From Bacillota bacterium (GTDB lineage: Bacteria; Bacillota; Clostridia; Lachnospirales; Lachnospiraceae), in NCBI GenBank assembly GCA_023434365.1, contig JAEYSV010000027.1, positions 1-40,254 on the forward strand: a stretch of 40,254 bases of DNA, read 5' to 3'. The notes under the pieces are model-generated. The model had not been told where the DNA came from and made no database searches. It worked only from the letters and a program-made list of their open reading frames with translations. This document shows positions 1-8,818 of this stretch, piece after piece; the first letter of the stretch is position 1, and each line of letters starts with the position of its first letter. The translations under genes and the position numbers were made by a program.

Positions 1-126
1 ATCCAAGCGAGAGCGTGTTGCGAATGAACTATGCCTTGCATCACGATTCACAAACAGAATTGTGCAAATTGACGAACTATAATTTTAATAAGGGCTTTTG
101 ACGCCCTAATCCTATATCATAAAAAA
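1..126. repeat. Intergenic repeat copy 1 (truncated by window edge?)
   Basis: This 126-bp segment recurs at 6621-6746 in the same orientation with only three mismatches (positions 75, 112 and 118). It contains a short inverted repeat CACAA/TTGTG (50-65) and AGGGC/GCCCT (91-105), so it could fold as RNA or act as a mobile extragenic element. Its right end runs into the A-tract that is the minus-strand U-run of the exporter terminator. It has no credible ORF. It may extend left of base 1, where the window begins. Confidence 0.85.
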
Positions 127-149
127 AAGGCAGTGAACTAGTCACTGCC
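121..149 (-). terminator. Terminator of the ABC exporter operon
   Basis: A perfect 8-bp stem (GGCAGTGA/TCACTGCC, 129-149) with a 5-nt loop is followed on the minus strand by eight U residues (complement of A121-128). It lies 8 bp past the stop codon of the exporter ATPase. Confidence 0.92.
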
Positions 150-156
150 AGCATAT

Positions 157-897
157 TTATTTTGATTTTTGTTCATAGATTTTTGCAACTTCCTCCACAG
201 GACCACTCGCAATAATCTTTCCCTTCTCTAGGATTATGGCTTTATCACAAAGGCGTTTAACCTGTTCTAATGAATGGGATACAAATAAAACAGTAACTCC
301 TTTATCGAACATTGACATAATCTTTTTTTCAGATTTTTTCTTGAATTTAGCATCTCCAACGGATAGAACTTCATCTAAGATTAATATCTCGGGTTCCACT
401 ATGGTTGCTATGGCGAAGCCAAGTCTTGCCTTCATACCTGAGGAATAGTTTTTAATAGGGACATTGATAAAATCACCCAATTCGGAAAATTCTACGATTT
501 CATCATATTTTGATTTGATAAATTCTTTTGAATATCCGAGCACTGCTCCATATAAATAGATATTCTCTGCTCCAGTGTACTGAGGTTCAAACCCGGCACC
601 TAGCTCAAGTAAGGGCACAATCTTACCTTTTGTCATGATAGAACCCTTCGTTGGCTTAAGCACTCCTGCTATTGTCTTGAGCAGAGTACTTTTCCCAGCA
701 CCGTTGAATCCAAGGATTCCAAGTCGTTCTCCTTGCTTTAACTCGATACACACATCATTTAAGGCCCAGAACTCTTGAAACCTGATTTCCCTTTTTATAA
801 ACTTAATAAAATACTCTTTTATATTATCAACTTTTTCAGCACTTAAGTTAAACATCATACTGACGTGATCTACTTTTAAAACTACTTTGTTCTTCAT
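157..897 (-). CDS. Polysaccharide/teichoic-acid ABC exporter, ATPase subunit (TagH/Wzt-like)
   Basis: Cytoplasmic ATPase that would power export of a lipid-linked glycan or wall teichoic acid through the permease encoded just upstream. Seen in the 246 residues: Walker A GFNGAGKST (63-71), the family-typical region LLELGAGFEPQYTGAEN (about 96-112), signature YSSGM (151-155), Walker B ILILDE (171-176) and switch His208. The long segment before Walker A (about residues 20-45, ending FWALNDV) is typical of TagH/RfbE/Wzt ATPases rather than generic importers. It stops after the nucleotide-binding domain, so there is no C-terminal sugar-binding domain as in some Wzt proteins. The gene follows the permease by 12 bp and ends at a strong terminator. 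The exported polymer cannot be read from sequence; the phosphonate-glycan genes at 17-25 kb are a possible but unproved client. Confidence 0.92.
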   Translation of the reverse strand: MKNKVVLKVDHVSMMFNLSAEKVDNIKEYFIKFIKREIRFQEFWALNDVCIELKQGERLGILGFNGAGKSTLLKTIAGVLKPTKGSIMTKGKIVPLLELGAGFEPQYTGAENIYLYGAVLGYSKEFIKSKYDEIVEFSELGDFINVPIKNYSSGMKARLGFAIATIVEPEILILDEVLSVGDAKFKKKSEKKIMSMFDKGVTVLFVSHSLEQVKRLCDKAIILEKGKIIASGPVEEVAKIYEQKSK

Positions 898-909
898 GGA
901 TGCCTCCTG

Positions 910-1680
910 CTATATGTTAAGTATAAATTTATCCTGATTTTTATAAAAGATTACTAATCCAAATACGAACACAATTGCACTAAAACCAGCGCTGTATAAC
1001 AGTGTCTGAGCATCTAGCCAGGTTCCATCCAAAATAGCAATACGGAAATTATAGATGACACAGTATAATGGATTATACTCTAACAGGTAAGCAACCTCTT
1101 CTAATCTGTCTGCTTTATAAAAAATAGCGCTCAGATACATAACTATCATCAAGAATACTTCCCAAAGATACTCAAGATCTCGGAAAAAAACGCTCATGGT
1201 CGATAATATCAACCCTACCCCAACCGTCATGATAAGCAAAATTGCTAACGGTATGATTGCCTGCAATGTATAAAGAGTAACCGGTATCCTAAAGATTATA
1301 CACGCACCTGCTAATACAAACAGCGATAGAACAAATATCACAAAGTTGGATAAAACACTTGATAATGGATAGATATATTTGGGTACATACACCTTTTTTA
1401 TCATCCCCGCATGTGTACGAATTGATCGCATTGCTGACTTAGTTGAGGTAGCAAAGAAATTGTAGAGCAAACGACCAGTTAAAATATACACTGGAAACTC
1501 ATTGCTCTTATTGTTAAACAATGTACCAAATACCAAAGTCAAAACTGCAGTTGTCATAATTGGTTCTAACAAAGTCCACACATAACCCAAATAAGATCTT
1601 CTATACTTAAGCTTTATTTCCTTTTTTACCAACTCAACCAGTAAGTAACGGAATTTTTTAAAATTCTTTAGGAATCTCAT
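910..1680 (-). CDS. Polysaccharide/teichoic-acid ABC exporter, permease subunit (TagG/Wzm-like)
   Basis: Integral membrane ABC-2-type permease of 256 residues that pairs with the ATPase 12 bp downstream to flip an undecaprenyl-linked glycan across the membrane. The N-terminal amphipathic stretch (FKKFRYLLVELVKKEIKLKY) followed by RRSYLGYVWTLLEPI is the hallmark of this family. About six hydrophobic segments follow, including ones near residues 34-53, 110-130, 140-162, 172-190 and 227-245. First gene of a two-gene operon with a strong promoter at 1784-1812. The start at 1680 has a purine-rich AAAGG about 10 nt upstream. Confidence 0.92.
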   Translation of the reverse strand: MRFLKNFKKFRYLLVELVKKEIKLKYRRSYLGYVWTLLEPIMTTAVLTLVFGTLFNNKSNEFPVYILTGRLLYNFFATSTKSAMRSIRTHAGMIKKVYVPKYIYPLSSVLSNFVIFVLSLFVLAGACIIFRIPVTLYTLQAIIPLAILLIMTVGVGLILSTMSVFFRDLEYLWEVFLMIVMYLSAIFYKADRLEEVAYLLEYNPLYCVIYNFRIAILDGTWLDAQTLLYSAGFSAIVFVFGLVIFYKNQDKFILNI

Positions 1681-1783
1681 AATTACCTAGCCTTTCTCTA
1701 TTGTGCATCATTTATAATTATCATACATCATCTACGTTTTTTTATACTATAGAATCGTATGACTGAGGCAATCCATACCGAGC

Positions 1784-1812
1784 ATTATAGCATTTTTATA
1801 TAATCAAGTCAA
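1784..1812 (-). promoter_or_regulatory. Sigma-A promoter of the exporter operon
   Basis: On the minus strand TTGACT (1807-1812), a 17-bp spacer and a perfect TATAAT (1784-1789). The -35 box lies over the stop codon of the transglutaminase gene, so the exporter is transcribed separately although it follows that operon directly. The 5' leader is about 100 nt. Confidence 0.8.
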
Positions 1813-4232
1813 ATTCCTTTACGATATAAACGCATTTTCAGAATAAATATTTTGAATCTTCCATAGCGGTCTTTGAGCACAGAATGCAAAAACGCCAGAT
1901 ATTCTTCAAAGAGTACATTTTCTCTGCTGGTAATACTTTTTTCACAGTACCGAAGCCTCGAATAAAGCATTGCTAGAGTTGTAAGATTTCTCTCTCTGGT
2001 AGAGTATTGCATTCCGATACGACTGGCAAACTGTAAAACCGTTTCCCCAGTATCTAGTTTATAACCAGCATACCCCAGATACCCCATAATAATATTCATA
2101 TTATAATAAGCCTTAAGGCTTGGCGAAGCCTCTAGATAATTTCTTCGGTTTTTTCTAATTTTAATCATGAAAATCAAAGCAAATAGCAACATAAAAATTA
2201 ATAATGCTATCGTAATAAATAATACAAAATATCCATACGTTTGTTTTTCCTTATTGCGCTTTTCACTTTCCTGATGTTTACGAAGTAATTCATCATAGTA
2301 TTCCTGAATTGGATCTATGACGTGATGATTGTACTGTTCATTGGCACTATTGCCACCTTGCGAATTGCCTCCATTGCCCTCACTTAAGCTTCCTTCCCAT
2401 GGTGTATAACGAATTGCAGCATAACTGCCGGTTGGCTCAAAAGGTATCCACCCTATCCCTTCTATGTATGCTTCTGTCCATGCATGAGCAGACCGTTCCT
2501 CTATTGTAAATACTGCTCCTGGTGTCTTATTATCATGCCATAAACAATATCCCTGCACATATCTGGTAGGTATGCCTATCGTTCTAGCCATTACACCCAT
2601 TGCTGATGCAAAATATGTACAATATCCTTTTTTACCGTCAAATAAAAAATAGTCAACAACATCACGACCCTCTGGCACGCTTCCTGGCCTAGTGGTATAC
2701 TCGTAGGTATTAAGAAAAGCCTCAATTGCCTTAAGTTTGTCGTATTTCGTTTTTGCCTCTTTTGTTATGTCTTTCGTAAGTTCGGTTATCCTTTCCGGTA
2801 ACTCCTCTGGAAGATTCATATATAGCTGCTCTATTGTCTTTGAGCGCATTCTTAGAATTTCTATAGCTTGTAATGGTATCTTTACGTTATAACTTGGAAA
2901 TTCATCACTAACCGCTATGATAAAATCCTTATAATCATACCCAACATAATCTTCATAAGAAAATGATTTGAGCTTCTGAAGCAACTGGTCAAATGCTACA
3001 CTATCAAGGTTAATATTAAAATATTGCAGAGTATACTTAATGTCATCTTGTAGTCGGTCAAATACCATGTTTGTATTGTGATCATCAAAATTAGCATCAC
3101 TGTCATTTAATTTAAACGAATGCATTTTAAGCGGATAAAAGATACTTTTTGTTTCAATCCCACTATACTCTATGAGAAGCTCTTGATTTTTAATAATTCG
3201 GCCCGGCTGACTAAACATATCCGCGATATACATTCCCCACAGTAACTCAATAAGGTCTAGTTTATAGTCCACATACTCTGTTAGATAATTTGGTGATTCG
3301 GTTTCATCTTCCCATCCGATTGAAGTATATACATTTCGCACACTACCTGTCAAATAGATATTATTCTCGAGAATCGTCTTAGAAGACAGTTTCAATACCT
3401 CCTCGTCCGATAACTCCAAATCACCTCCAATTTTACTACTATCTCCATAACCAGAGAATTTCATTTCATAACGGCCATAATCCTTATCTATGAATGATCT
3501 AATATTGGTATACCAATCCTCCACAGTGGAACCAACTCCACTTAACACGCCTTTCACCAGTCGCCATTGCATTGGTTCTTTATCGGAGGGCATAAATACC
3601 ATGATAAATCCAAACAGTATAATGACGACAACCAGATATTGTAACTCCATAATGGGTGTGTGCTTTGCTTCCCTCTTCTTATTTTTCCTTCGATACCAGG
3701 CTGCAACTTCCAGCAATATCGTAAATACATACATTAAAAGTAGAATTACTCCATTTCTTCCAAAATCAAGCTCTTTTATACCTCCTAGCAAAAATAGGAT
3801 AAGTATACTGATGGCAAGCCCAACTCTTACTACAAAGTACCTTTGTAATACATAAAAGAAGGATACTAAAACTAATAACATGACACCTACCGTCAACAAT
3901 GTATAGCTAGTTTGGGATTCTTCCTGCTCCACAAGACGATGATTAAGCCATTTTATATATTCCTTAATAAAATTTATTATTGAATCCCAGTTTATGATAC
4001 ATAAAAACAATAAGAGGAAAATTGAAATTGTACATATTATGTAAAACACCGAGGAATTATGATGTTTATCAATGAAATATAACACTGACATAATCACTGC
4101 TACTAATATAAAAACTGCAGCACTCCAGAGTTCAAAAGAAAATAAATTTAAAAATATAAAGATTGATCCTAGGGAAAGAAGTGCCGTAATAAATAGTTGG
4201 TATCCCTCTATTTTTAACCATTTTATCTCCAT
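1809..4232 (-). CDS. Membrane-anchored transglutaminase-like protein (TgpA/DUF3488 type)
   Basis: Large 807-residue membrane protein of the MoxR-DUF58-transglutaminase trio. The first ~215 residues hold about seven hydrophobic helices. An extracytoplasmic region follows, with a transglutaminase-like core carrying Cys538 (KKGYCTYFA), His583 (SAHAWTEAY) and an acidic third position Glu599 (IPFEPTG). A single helix near 673-700 precedes a ~100-residue cytoplasmic tail. In this superfamily the Cys-His-Asp/Glu triad cleaves or cross-links peptides; the substrate here is unknown. ATG at 4232 overlaps the ribosome-binding region formed by the end of the DUF58 gene, 4 bp away, suggesting translational coupling. 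It could be involved in envelope assembly, but no specific partner is visible. Confidence 0.9.
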   Translation of the reverse strand: MEIKWLKIEGYQLFITALLSLGSIFIFLNLFSFELWSAAVFILVAVIMSVLYFIDKHHNSSVFYIICTISIFLLLFLCIINWDSIINFIKEYIKWLNHRLVEQEESQTSYTLLTVGVMLLVLVSFFYVLQRYFVVRVGLAISILILFLLGGIKELDFGRNGVILLLMYVFTILLEVAAWYRRKNKKREAKHTPIMELQYLVVVIILFGFIMVFMPSDKEPMQWRLVKGVLSGVGSTVEDWYTNIRSFIDKDYGRYEMKFSGYGDSSKIGGDLELSDEEVLKLSSKTILENNIYLTGSVRNVYTSIGWEDETESPNYLTEYVDYKLDLIELLWGMYIADMFSQPGRIIKNQELLIEYSGIETKSIFYPLKMHSFKLNDSDANFDDHNTNMVFDRLQDDIKYTLQYFNINLDSVAFDQLLQKLKSFSYEDYVGYDYKDFIIAVSDEFPSYNVKIPLQAIEILRMRSKTIEQLYMNLPEELPERITELTKDITKEAKTKYDKLKAIEAFLNTYEYTTRPGSVPEGRDVVDYFLFDGKKGYCTYFASAMGVMARTIGIPTRYVQGYCLWHDNKTPGAVFTIEERSAHAWTEAYIEGIGWIPFEPTGSYAAIRYTPWEGSLSEGNGGNSQGGNSANEQYNHHVIDPIQEYYDELLRKHQESEKRNKEKQTYGYFVLFITIALLIFMLLFALIFMIKIRKNRRNYLEASPSLKAYYNMNIIMGYLGYAGYKLDTGETVLQFASRIGMQYSTRERNLTTLAMLYSRLRYCEKSITSRENVLFEEYLAFLHSVLKDRYGRFKIFILKMRLYRKGI

Positions 4233-4236
4233 TATG

Positions 4237-5412
4237 TCACCTTCCTTCTAAAATGCTCAGTACCTCATCAGACAATCTGATTTGAAAGAAATGAATTCTC
4301 TCGTCAAGCTTATTTCTAATAGAAGCTGCACTTTCCTCACCGATATATACCAAGGTAACATCAAGCTCCACTGCGAGTGCTTCATAACAGGCTTTTGCCA
4401 GCTCTTTCGTAACACAGGCAGTCGTTATAATAAATCTTGCTTTCGAAGATACCATACTAGTACTCTTATGTAACAGCTTATCAACTCCATCTGTAGAATA
4501 AAACGATGCCTTGGCACAAAACTGATACCATTCGTCAAACTGGGCTTTCCCAGTAATTATTTGTTTTCTGATCTCTTCCTGTTGCCATAACACCGATACT
4601 TTAGTGTTTTTTCTGTAGAAGTAGTTGGTTACTGCTAAAGCAGTTTCTATAATTTTATCTTCAATGATACAAACAGAAAGTTCATCCCCTTCAGGGCGTT
4701 TCAAATCTAGCAGATAAACTATTTCTGACTTAATTTCTTCCGTGAATTTTCTCGTCATAAGGTTCTGCTGCCTAGCTGAAGCTTTCCAATGAATCATCCG
4801 AGCAGTATCACCTGACATATAATTTCGTACTTCGGTATCGGGAATCTGTGGATTTGGAGCAATTAATATATTCTGCCTCTTTTGATCATCTTCTTCTGGA
4901 ACAATGGCTAACTGTTTTGGCGAAAGAATTCTTGGTTGAACATAAACTTTAATTGTGGAGGGGCATCGATACTTTAACTGAAAGATGTCTAAAAAATCGG
5001 TTACAATGACTTGATGAATTCCTACCTCATATTCACCTCTGTAATATGCCCTCATTGTTGTATGCCTCTCAATTCCTTCTCCCGGCAAAAGACAGTAAGA
5101 AAGGTTAGAGGAAAGCTTTTCAACTTTAGATCGATCTTCTAAAAATGTAACCTGTACCCCGGTAAAAGTCAAAAAATCCTCATTGGTTAGATGAAAGTAA
5201 TATGGCGTCTGCTCCATTTTTACCATTACTCTGGAGTCAATTTTCTGATAAATGCGAAACCTTTTGTATACGAAGAGTAAATATACCCACAACAAAACTG
5301 GTATTATTAACATTGTGTAAAAAAGTGCATAAGTAACGGTACCACCATAAAAACTAACTAAGACAGCAGATGCTGCCATACAGCCGAAAAGTATAACTCT
5401 GTTTCTTCTCAT
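4237..5412 (-). CDS. DUF58 domain protein
   Basis: A 391-residue protein with two N-terminal hydrophobic helices (about residues 6-45) and a DUF58 domain containing the diagnostic segment DTARMIHWKASARQQNLMTR around residues 200-220. DUF58 proteins have a von Willebrand A-like fold and are nearly always encoded with a MoxR ATPase and a membrane transglutaminase, as here. The biochemical role is undefined; a chaperone or complex-assembly role with MoxR is the usual proposal. Start ATG at 5412 is preceded by AAAGGGG. It is 33 bp from the MoxR gene upstream and 4 bp from the transglutaminase gene downstream. Confidence 0.9.
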   Translation of the reverse strand: MRRNRVILFGCMAASAVLVSFYGGTVTYALFYTMLIIPVLLWVYLLFVYKRFRIYQKIDSRVMVKMEQTPYYFHLTNEDFLTFTGVQVTFLEDRSKVEKLSSNLSYCLLPGEGIERHTTMRAYYRGEYEVGIHQVIVTDFLDIFQLKYRCPSTIKVYVQPRILSPKQLAIVPEEDDQKRQNILIAPNPQIPDTEVRNYMSGDTARMIHWKASARQQNLMTRKFTEEIKSEIVYLLDLKRPEGDELSVCIIEDKIIETALAVTNYFYRKNTKVSVLWQQEEIRKQIITGKAQFDEWYQFCAKASFYSTDGVDKLLHKSTSMVSSKARFIITTACVTKELAKACYEALAVELDVTLVYIGEESAASIRNKLDERIHFFQIRLSDEVLSILEGR

Positions 5413-5445
5413 AAAAAACCCCTTTACCTGTTTCCTTATTTATAC

Positions 5446-6474
5446 TTATCTAAGTACTGGTACTGATATCTTCTTTATCAACGACTTTAACACTGTTTCA
5501 GAGTTAACCTTAGTAATTTTAGCATCCATTGACAATACAAATCGATGGCATAATACCGGTATTAACATTTCCTGAATATCATCAGGAATTACATAATCAC
5601 GCCCATCTAGATATGCCCAAGCCTGTGCTGCACGAATGATTGCAAGAGTTGCTCTTGGACTAGCCCCAAGGATAAATTGCTCCTCTTTTCTGGTCGCTTG
5701 AACCAGACGTACTGTATAATCAACAATATCGTTATGTACTTTAAGTCCTGCTACCTCTTTTTGCATTGCAACTACCTCATCTTTGGTAGCTACCGGAATC
5801 ACCGTTTGCAGCATGGCATCTGCAAGATAATTCTGAACCATTCGACATTCCTCTTCTGGTCCAGGATACCCTAGTGATATTTTCATAAGAAACCGGTCAA
5901 GCTGTGCTTCTGGTAAATTATAAGTACCCAGAAAGTCTACAGGATTCTGAGTGGCAATAACTAAAAATGGTTCCTCTAACGGATAAATTACTCCATCCAC
6001 AGTCACCTGTTTTTCTTCCATTGCCTCTAATAAACTGGCCTGAGTTTTTGGAGAAGTACGGTTAATCTCATCTGCCAACACTATATTTTTCATGATTGCA
6101 CCTTTTGCATATTCAAAGGTTCCCGTCTTCATATTATAAATACTTATCCCTGTAATATCCCCTGGTAAGGTATCTGGTGTGAACTGAATACGTCCAAACT
6201 CGCACTGAATTGATTTGGCTAAGGCATTGGCTAAAGTCGTTTTACCTACTCCTGGTACATCCTCTAACAAAATATGTCCTCTGGCTAGTAACGCAGTCAT
6301 AACTAACTTAACTTTATCCTCTTTTCCAATAATCACTTTATTAATTTGATTCATAATCTTAACTGCCGTACCCTGATACACATTATTACCTTCCTTTACA
6401 GTAACATCATCTACATACCCATTTTGCATGTCCAAACTATCCTCTTCTTTTGTTTGCTTCACTAACATTGCCAT
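5446..6474 (-). CDS. MoxR-family AAA+ ATPase
   Basis: AAA+ ATPase of 342 residues. Walker A GVGKTT (about 75-80), Walker B LADEINR (133-139), and the MoxR-typical block TSPKTQASLLEAMEEKQVTV, with sensor region IATQNP. MoxR proteins act as chaperone-like ATPases for partner assembly, usually of DUF58/vWA proteins encoded alongside. An upstream in-frame TTG at 6507 exists, but the ATG at 6474 has GGAGGG at a 6-nt spacing, whereas the TTG has no ribosome binding site, so the shorter form is preferred. First gene of the three-gene operon. Confidence 0.92.
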   Translation of the reverse strand: MAMLVKQTKEEDSLDMQNGYVDDVTVKEGNNVYQGTAVKIMNQINKVIIGKEDKVKLVMTALLARGHILLEDVPGVGKTTLANALAKSIQCEFGRIQFTPDTLPGDITGISIYNMKTGTFEYAKGAIMKNIVLADEINRTSPKTQASLLEAMEEKQVTVDGVIYPLEEPFLVIATQNPVDFLGTYNLPEAQLDRFLMKISLGYPGPEEECRMVQNYLADAMLQTVIPVATKDEVVAMQKEVAGLKVHNDIVDYTVRLVQATRKEEQFILGASPRATLAIIRAAQAWAYLDGRDYVIPDDIQEMLIPVLCHRFVLSMDAKITKVNSETVLKSLIKKISVPVLR

Positions 6475-6620
6475 CTTGACGCCCTCCAACTTAATATTAA
6501 ATTCCAAATTTTTGTTTTTATATTAGCTTCTATTAATATGTTATAACAATACACTAATTTTACCATAACTTGTCACTTCTTCCTATTACTAATTTTAATT
6601 TATGTGCCACTACGAACTTC

Positions 6621-6746
6621 ATCCAAGCGAGAGCGTGTTGCGAATGAACTATGCCTTGCATCACGATTCACAAACAGAATTGTGCAAATTGACGTACTAT
6701 AATTTTAATAAGGGCTTTTGACGCCCTAATCATATATTATAAAAAA
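6621..6746. repeat. Intergenic repeat copy 2
   Basis: Same-orientation copy of 1-126 with 123 of 126 positions identical. It sits between the leuA terminator and the promoter region of the MoxR gene. As with copy 1, the element ends exactly where the terminator U-tract starts (A6741-6746 on the plus strand). The left flank here reads GTGCCACTACGAACTTC, which may be part of the element, since copy 1 is cut by the window edge. The rest of the gap (6475-6620) is AT-rich and should hold the MoxR operon promoter; a weak GTGACA-N17-TGTATT candidate is visible on the minus strand. Confidence 0.85.
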
Positions 6747-6777
6747 GGGATAACCTGATATACCACAGATTATCCCT
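6741..6777 (-). terminator. Terminator of leuA
   Basis: Minus-strand stem AGGGATAA/TTATCCCT (6746-6777, 8 bp, 16-nt loop) followed by six U residues (A6741-6746). It lies 30 bp past the leuA stop codon. Confidence 0.85.
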
Positions 6778-6807
6778 CTATACTCACTATTTACTTATAA
6801 TATCTTT

Positions 6808-8478
6808 TTATCTTATATTTAACCGATTTACAGCACTAAAGATTGCGCGAATAGAGGCTCTCGTAATATTAGAACTTACACCAACACCAAAGGTAACTTG
6901 GTTCGTATTACAATCAAGCATATGAATGTAAGCTGCAGCCTGTGCGTTAGATCCTTCCCGTAATGCATGTTCCGAATAATCAAGTACTTTAATATTAATA
7001 TTAAGTGCTTCCTGTAATCCTCGTTGTACGGCATCAATTGGACCATTTCCAGTTGCGGTGAAGGCCTTTTCTACTCCGTAATCTCTATAAACTAGAGAAA
7101 CACTCGTACTAAATTCACTATCACTATCACTATGTTCCTCAATGCGACATTTCACAAAATGAAGTGGCTCTTTTGCATTCAGATAAATAGTTTTAAACTC
7201 TTCCATGATTTGTTCTGGAGCAACTTCTCCCTGCTTTTCAGAGATTGACTGGATTACATCTGCAAACTCTTTATGCATAGCCTTTGGTAATTTGTATCCA
7301 AAGTACGTATCCATAATAAAGGCAACTCCACCTTTTCCAGATTGGGAATTAATACGTACAATTGGTTCATAAACACGGCCAACATCAGCCGGATTAATTG
7401 GTAGATAAGGAACCTCCCAGTATTCCTGACTACGTTCATTCATAGCCTGAATACCCTTATTAATAGCATCCTGATGTGATCCGGAAAATGCGGTAAATAC
7501 AAGTTTTCCGGCATATGGATGACGAATGTGCACAGGTATCTTATTGCATCGTTCGTAAACCTCTATTATTTCATTTATATTCTCTATGTTCAGTTTTGGA
7601 TCAATTCCATTGCTAAACATGTTATACGCTATATTTAAAATATCCACATTACCGGTACGCTCACCGTTTCCAAATAACGTTCCCTCTACACGATCACAAC
7701 CAGCCAAAATAGCAAGCTCTGCTGCTGCTACAGCCGTTCCGCGGTCATTATGTGGGTGGATACTTAATATTACGGCTTCCCGATTCTTTATGTGCTTATG
7801 CATCCATTCAATCTGGTCTGCATGCACATTAGGTGTATTCATTTCTACGGTTGCTGGGAGATTAATAATAACTTTATTCTCCTTGGTAGCACCCCATGTA
7901 TCTATCACTGCTTCGCATATTTCAAGAGAAAAATCAAGTTCAGTACCAGTAAAACTCTCTGGAGAGTATTCCAATATAATTTTACCATCGAAATCCTCTG
8001 CATATTTTTTTACAAGCTCTGTACCATGCACTGCTATATCAACAATTTCTTGTTTCGTTTTATGAAAAACAACATCTCGTTGCAATGTAGAGGTAGAGTT
8101 ATAGATGTGTACAATTGCTGTCTTTACGCCTTGGATGGCTTCAAAAGTACGTGCAATCAAATGATCTCTGCATTGAACTAACACCTGCACAACTACATCA
8201 TCTGGAATCAATTTTCGATCAACTAACTGTCTTAAAAAATCAAATTCAATCTGTGAGGCACTTGGAAACCCTATTTCAATTTCTTTAAAGCCAAGTTTAA
8301 CTAAAAGCTTAAAAAACTCAATCTTTTCCTCAACTACCATAGGCTCAATTAATGCCTGATTGCCATCTCGTAAGTCTACACTACACCAGATTGGTGCTTT
8401 TTGGATTTCTTTATTTGGCCAGTCTCTGCTTTCCATTTTGACAACTGGTACTCTACGATATTTCTTATAATTTAACAT
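6808..8478 (-). CDS. leuA: 2-isopropylmalate synthase
   Basis: Cytoplasmic enzyme that condenses acetyl-CoA with 2-oxoisovalerate, the first committed step of leucine synthesis. The 556-residue length matches the long LeuA type. The TIM-barrel domain carries DLRDGNQ (35-41), an NMT/CRD-type active-site region, the metal-binding HPHNDRG motif near residue 240, and GNGERTGN shortly after. The C-terminal part (about 430-556) is the LeuA dimer/regulatory domain, with the ACT-like segments IDAVQRGLQEAL and SSNITRASIRAI, so feedback inhibition by leucine is expected from the family. ATG at 8478 follows AGGAGG at 9 nt. Monocistronic, with promoter at 8678-8706 and terminator at 6741-6777. No other leu genes are in the window. 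Confidence 0.96.
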   Translation of the reverse strand: MLNYKKYRRVPVVKMESRDWPNKEIQKAPIWCSVDLRDGNQALIEPMVVEEKIEFFKLLVKLGFKEIEIGFPSASQIEFDFLRQLVDRKLIPDDVVVQVLVQCRDHLIARTFEAIQGVKTAIVHIYNSTSTLQRDVVFHKTKQEIVDIAVHGTELVKKYAEDFDGKIILEYSPESFTGTELDFSLEICEAVIDTWGATKENKVIINLPATVEMNTPNVHADQIEWMHKHIKNREAVILSIHPHNDRGTAVAAAELAILAGCDRVEGTLFGNGERTGNVDILNIAYNMFSNGIDPKLNIENINEIIEVYERCNKIPVHIRHPYAGKLVFTAFSGSHQDAINKGIQAMNERSQEYWEVPYLPINPADVGRVYEPIVRINSQSGKGGVAFIMDTYFGYKLPKAMHKEFADVIQSISEKQGEVAPEQIMEEFKTIYLNAKEPLHFVKCRIEEHSDSDSEFSTSVSLVYRDYGVEKAFTATGNGPIDAVQRGLQEALNINIKVLDYSEHALREGSNAQAAAYIHMLDCNTNQVTFGVGVSSNITRASIRAIFSAVNRLNIR

Positions 8479-8677
8479 AATTTATCATCCTCCTAATACT
8501 ATACTTTTATGAAATCCTAATTAGATATTCCAACTAGCATTGGAGTCGATAAATCACGCTATATTTTTTGACAATGAATAATTTGATATTGTCTACTCTA
8601 GCCCCATCCTAATCATCCTTTTCTCTTAAAATAATTCTTTTGTTTTATTTTTCTTAATATACTGTTGCGTGTTGTAA

Positions 8678-8706
8678 ATTATACCATTACTTTATTTTAT
8701 TAGCAA
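8678..8706 (-). promoter_or_regulatory. leuA promoter
   Basis: Minus strand TTGCTA (8701-8706), a 17-bp spacer and a perfect TATAAT (8678-8683) with an extended -10 TGG just before it. It predicts a ~190-nt untranslated leader, long enough to carry a regulatory element. Confidence 0.8.
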
Positions 8707-8774
8707 CCATTAATTTTACCTCTGTTTTTTCAATAATTCATAATATATTAACTGTATTTTTTGCTATTCTGTGG

Positions 8775-8812
8775 TAAAATAACAATACTCGACAACTCAA
8801 TTCAGAGGAGGT
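8775..8812 (+). promoter_or_regulatory. Extended -10 promoter and RBS for the 8819-10278 gene pair
   Basis: TGGTAAAAT (8772-8780) is an extended -10 element without a clear -35. AGAGGAGGT at 8804-8812 is a strong ribosome binding site 6 nt before a TTG start at 8819, which decides this unusual start codon. Confidence 0.6.
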
Positions 8813-8818
8813 ATTATT

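Larger units (their letters stand above)
8479..8818. other. Divergent intergenic region, leuA leader and facing promoter
   Basis: This 340-bp gap separates leuA from a plus-strand gene pair. It holds the leuA promoter and a leuA leader of about 190 nt. The leader contains a GACAAT/ATTGTC hairpin (8561-8596 area) and two short inverted repeats. A seven-codon frame (8593-8616, one Leu codon) is visible, but its ribosome binding site is badly spaced. No T-box signature was found. The plus-strand promoter lies at the right end. Confidence 0.6.

Noticed and set aside
3490..3855. 121-codon plus-strand frame over the transglutaminase gene
   Set aside because: Antisense to membrane-helix codons of a recognised protein with no supporting signals.
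7586..8181. Long plus-strand open frames over leuA
   Set aside because: They lie antisense to a clearly conserved gene and have no ribosome binding sites; shadows of the coding strand.
8479..8700. T-box riboswitch upstream of leuA
   Set aside because: No T-box core sequence or terminator/antiterminator pair was found in the leader.
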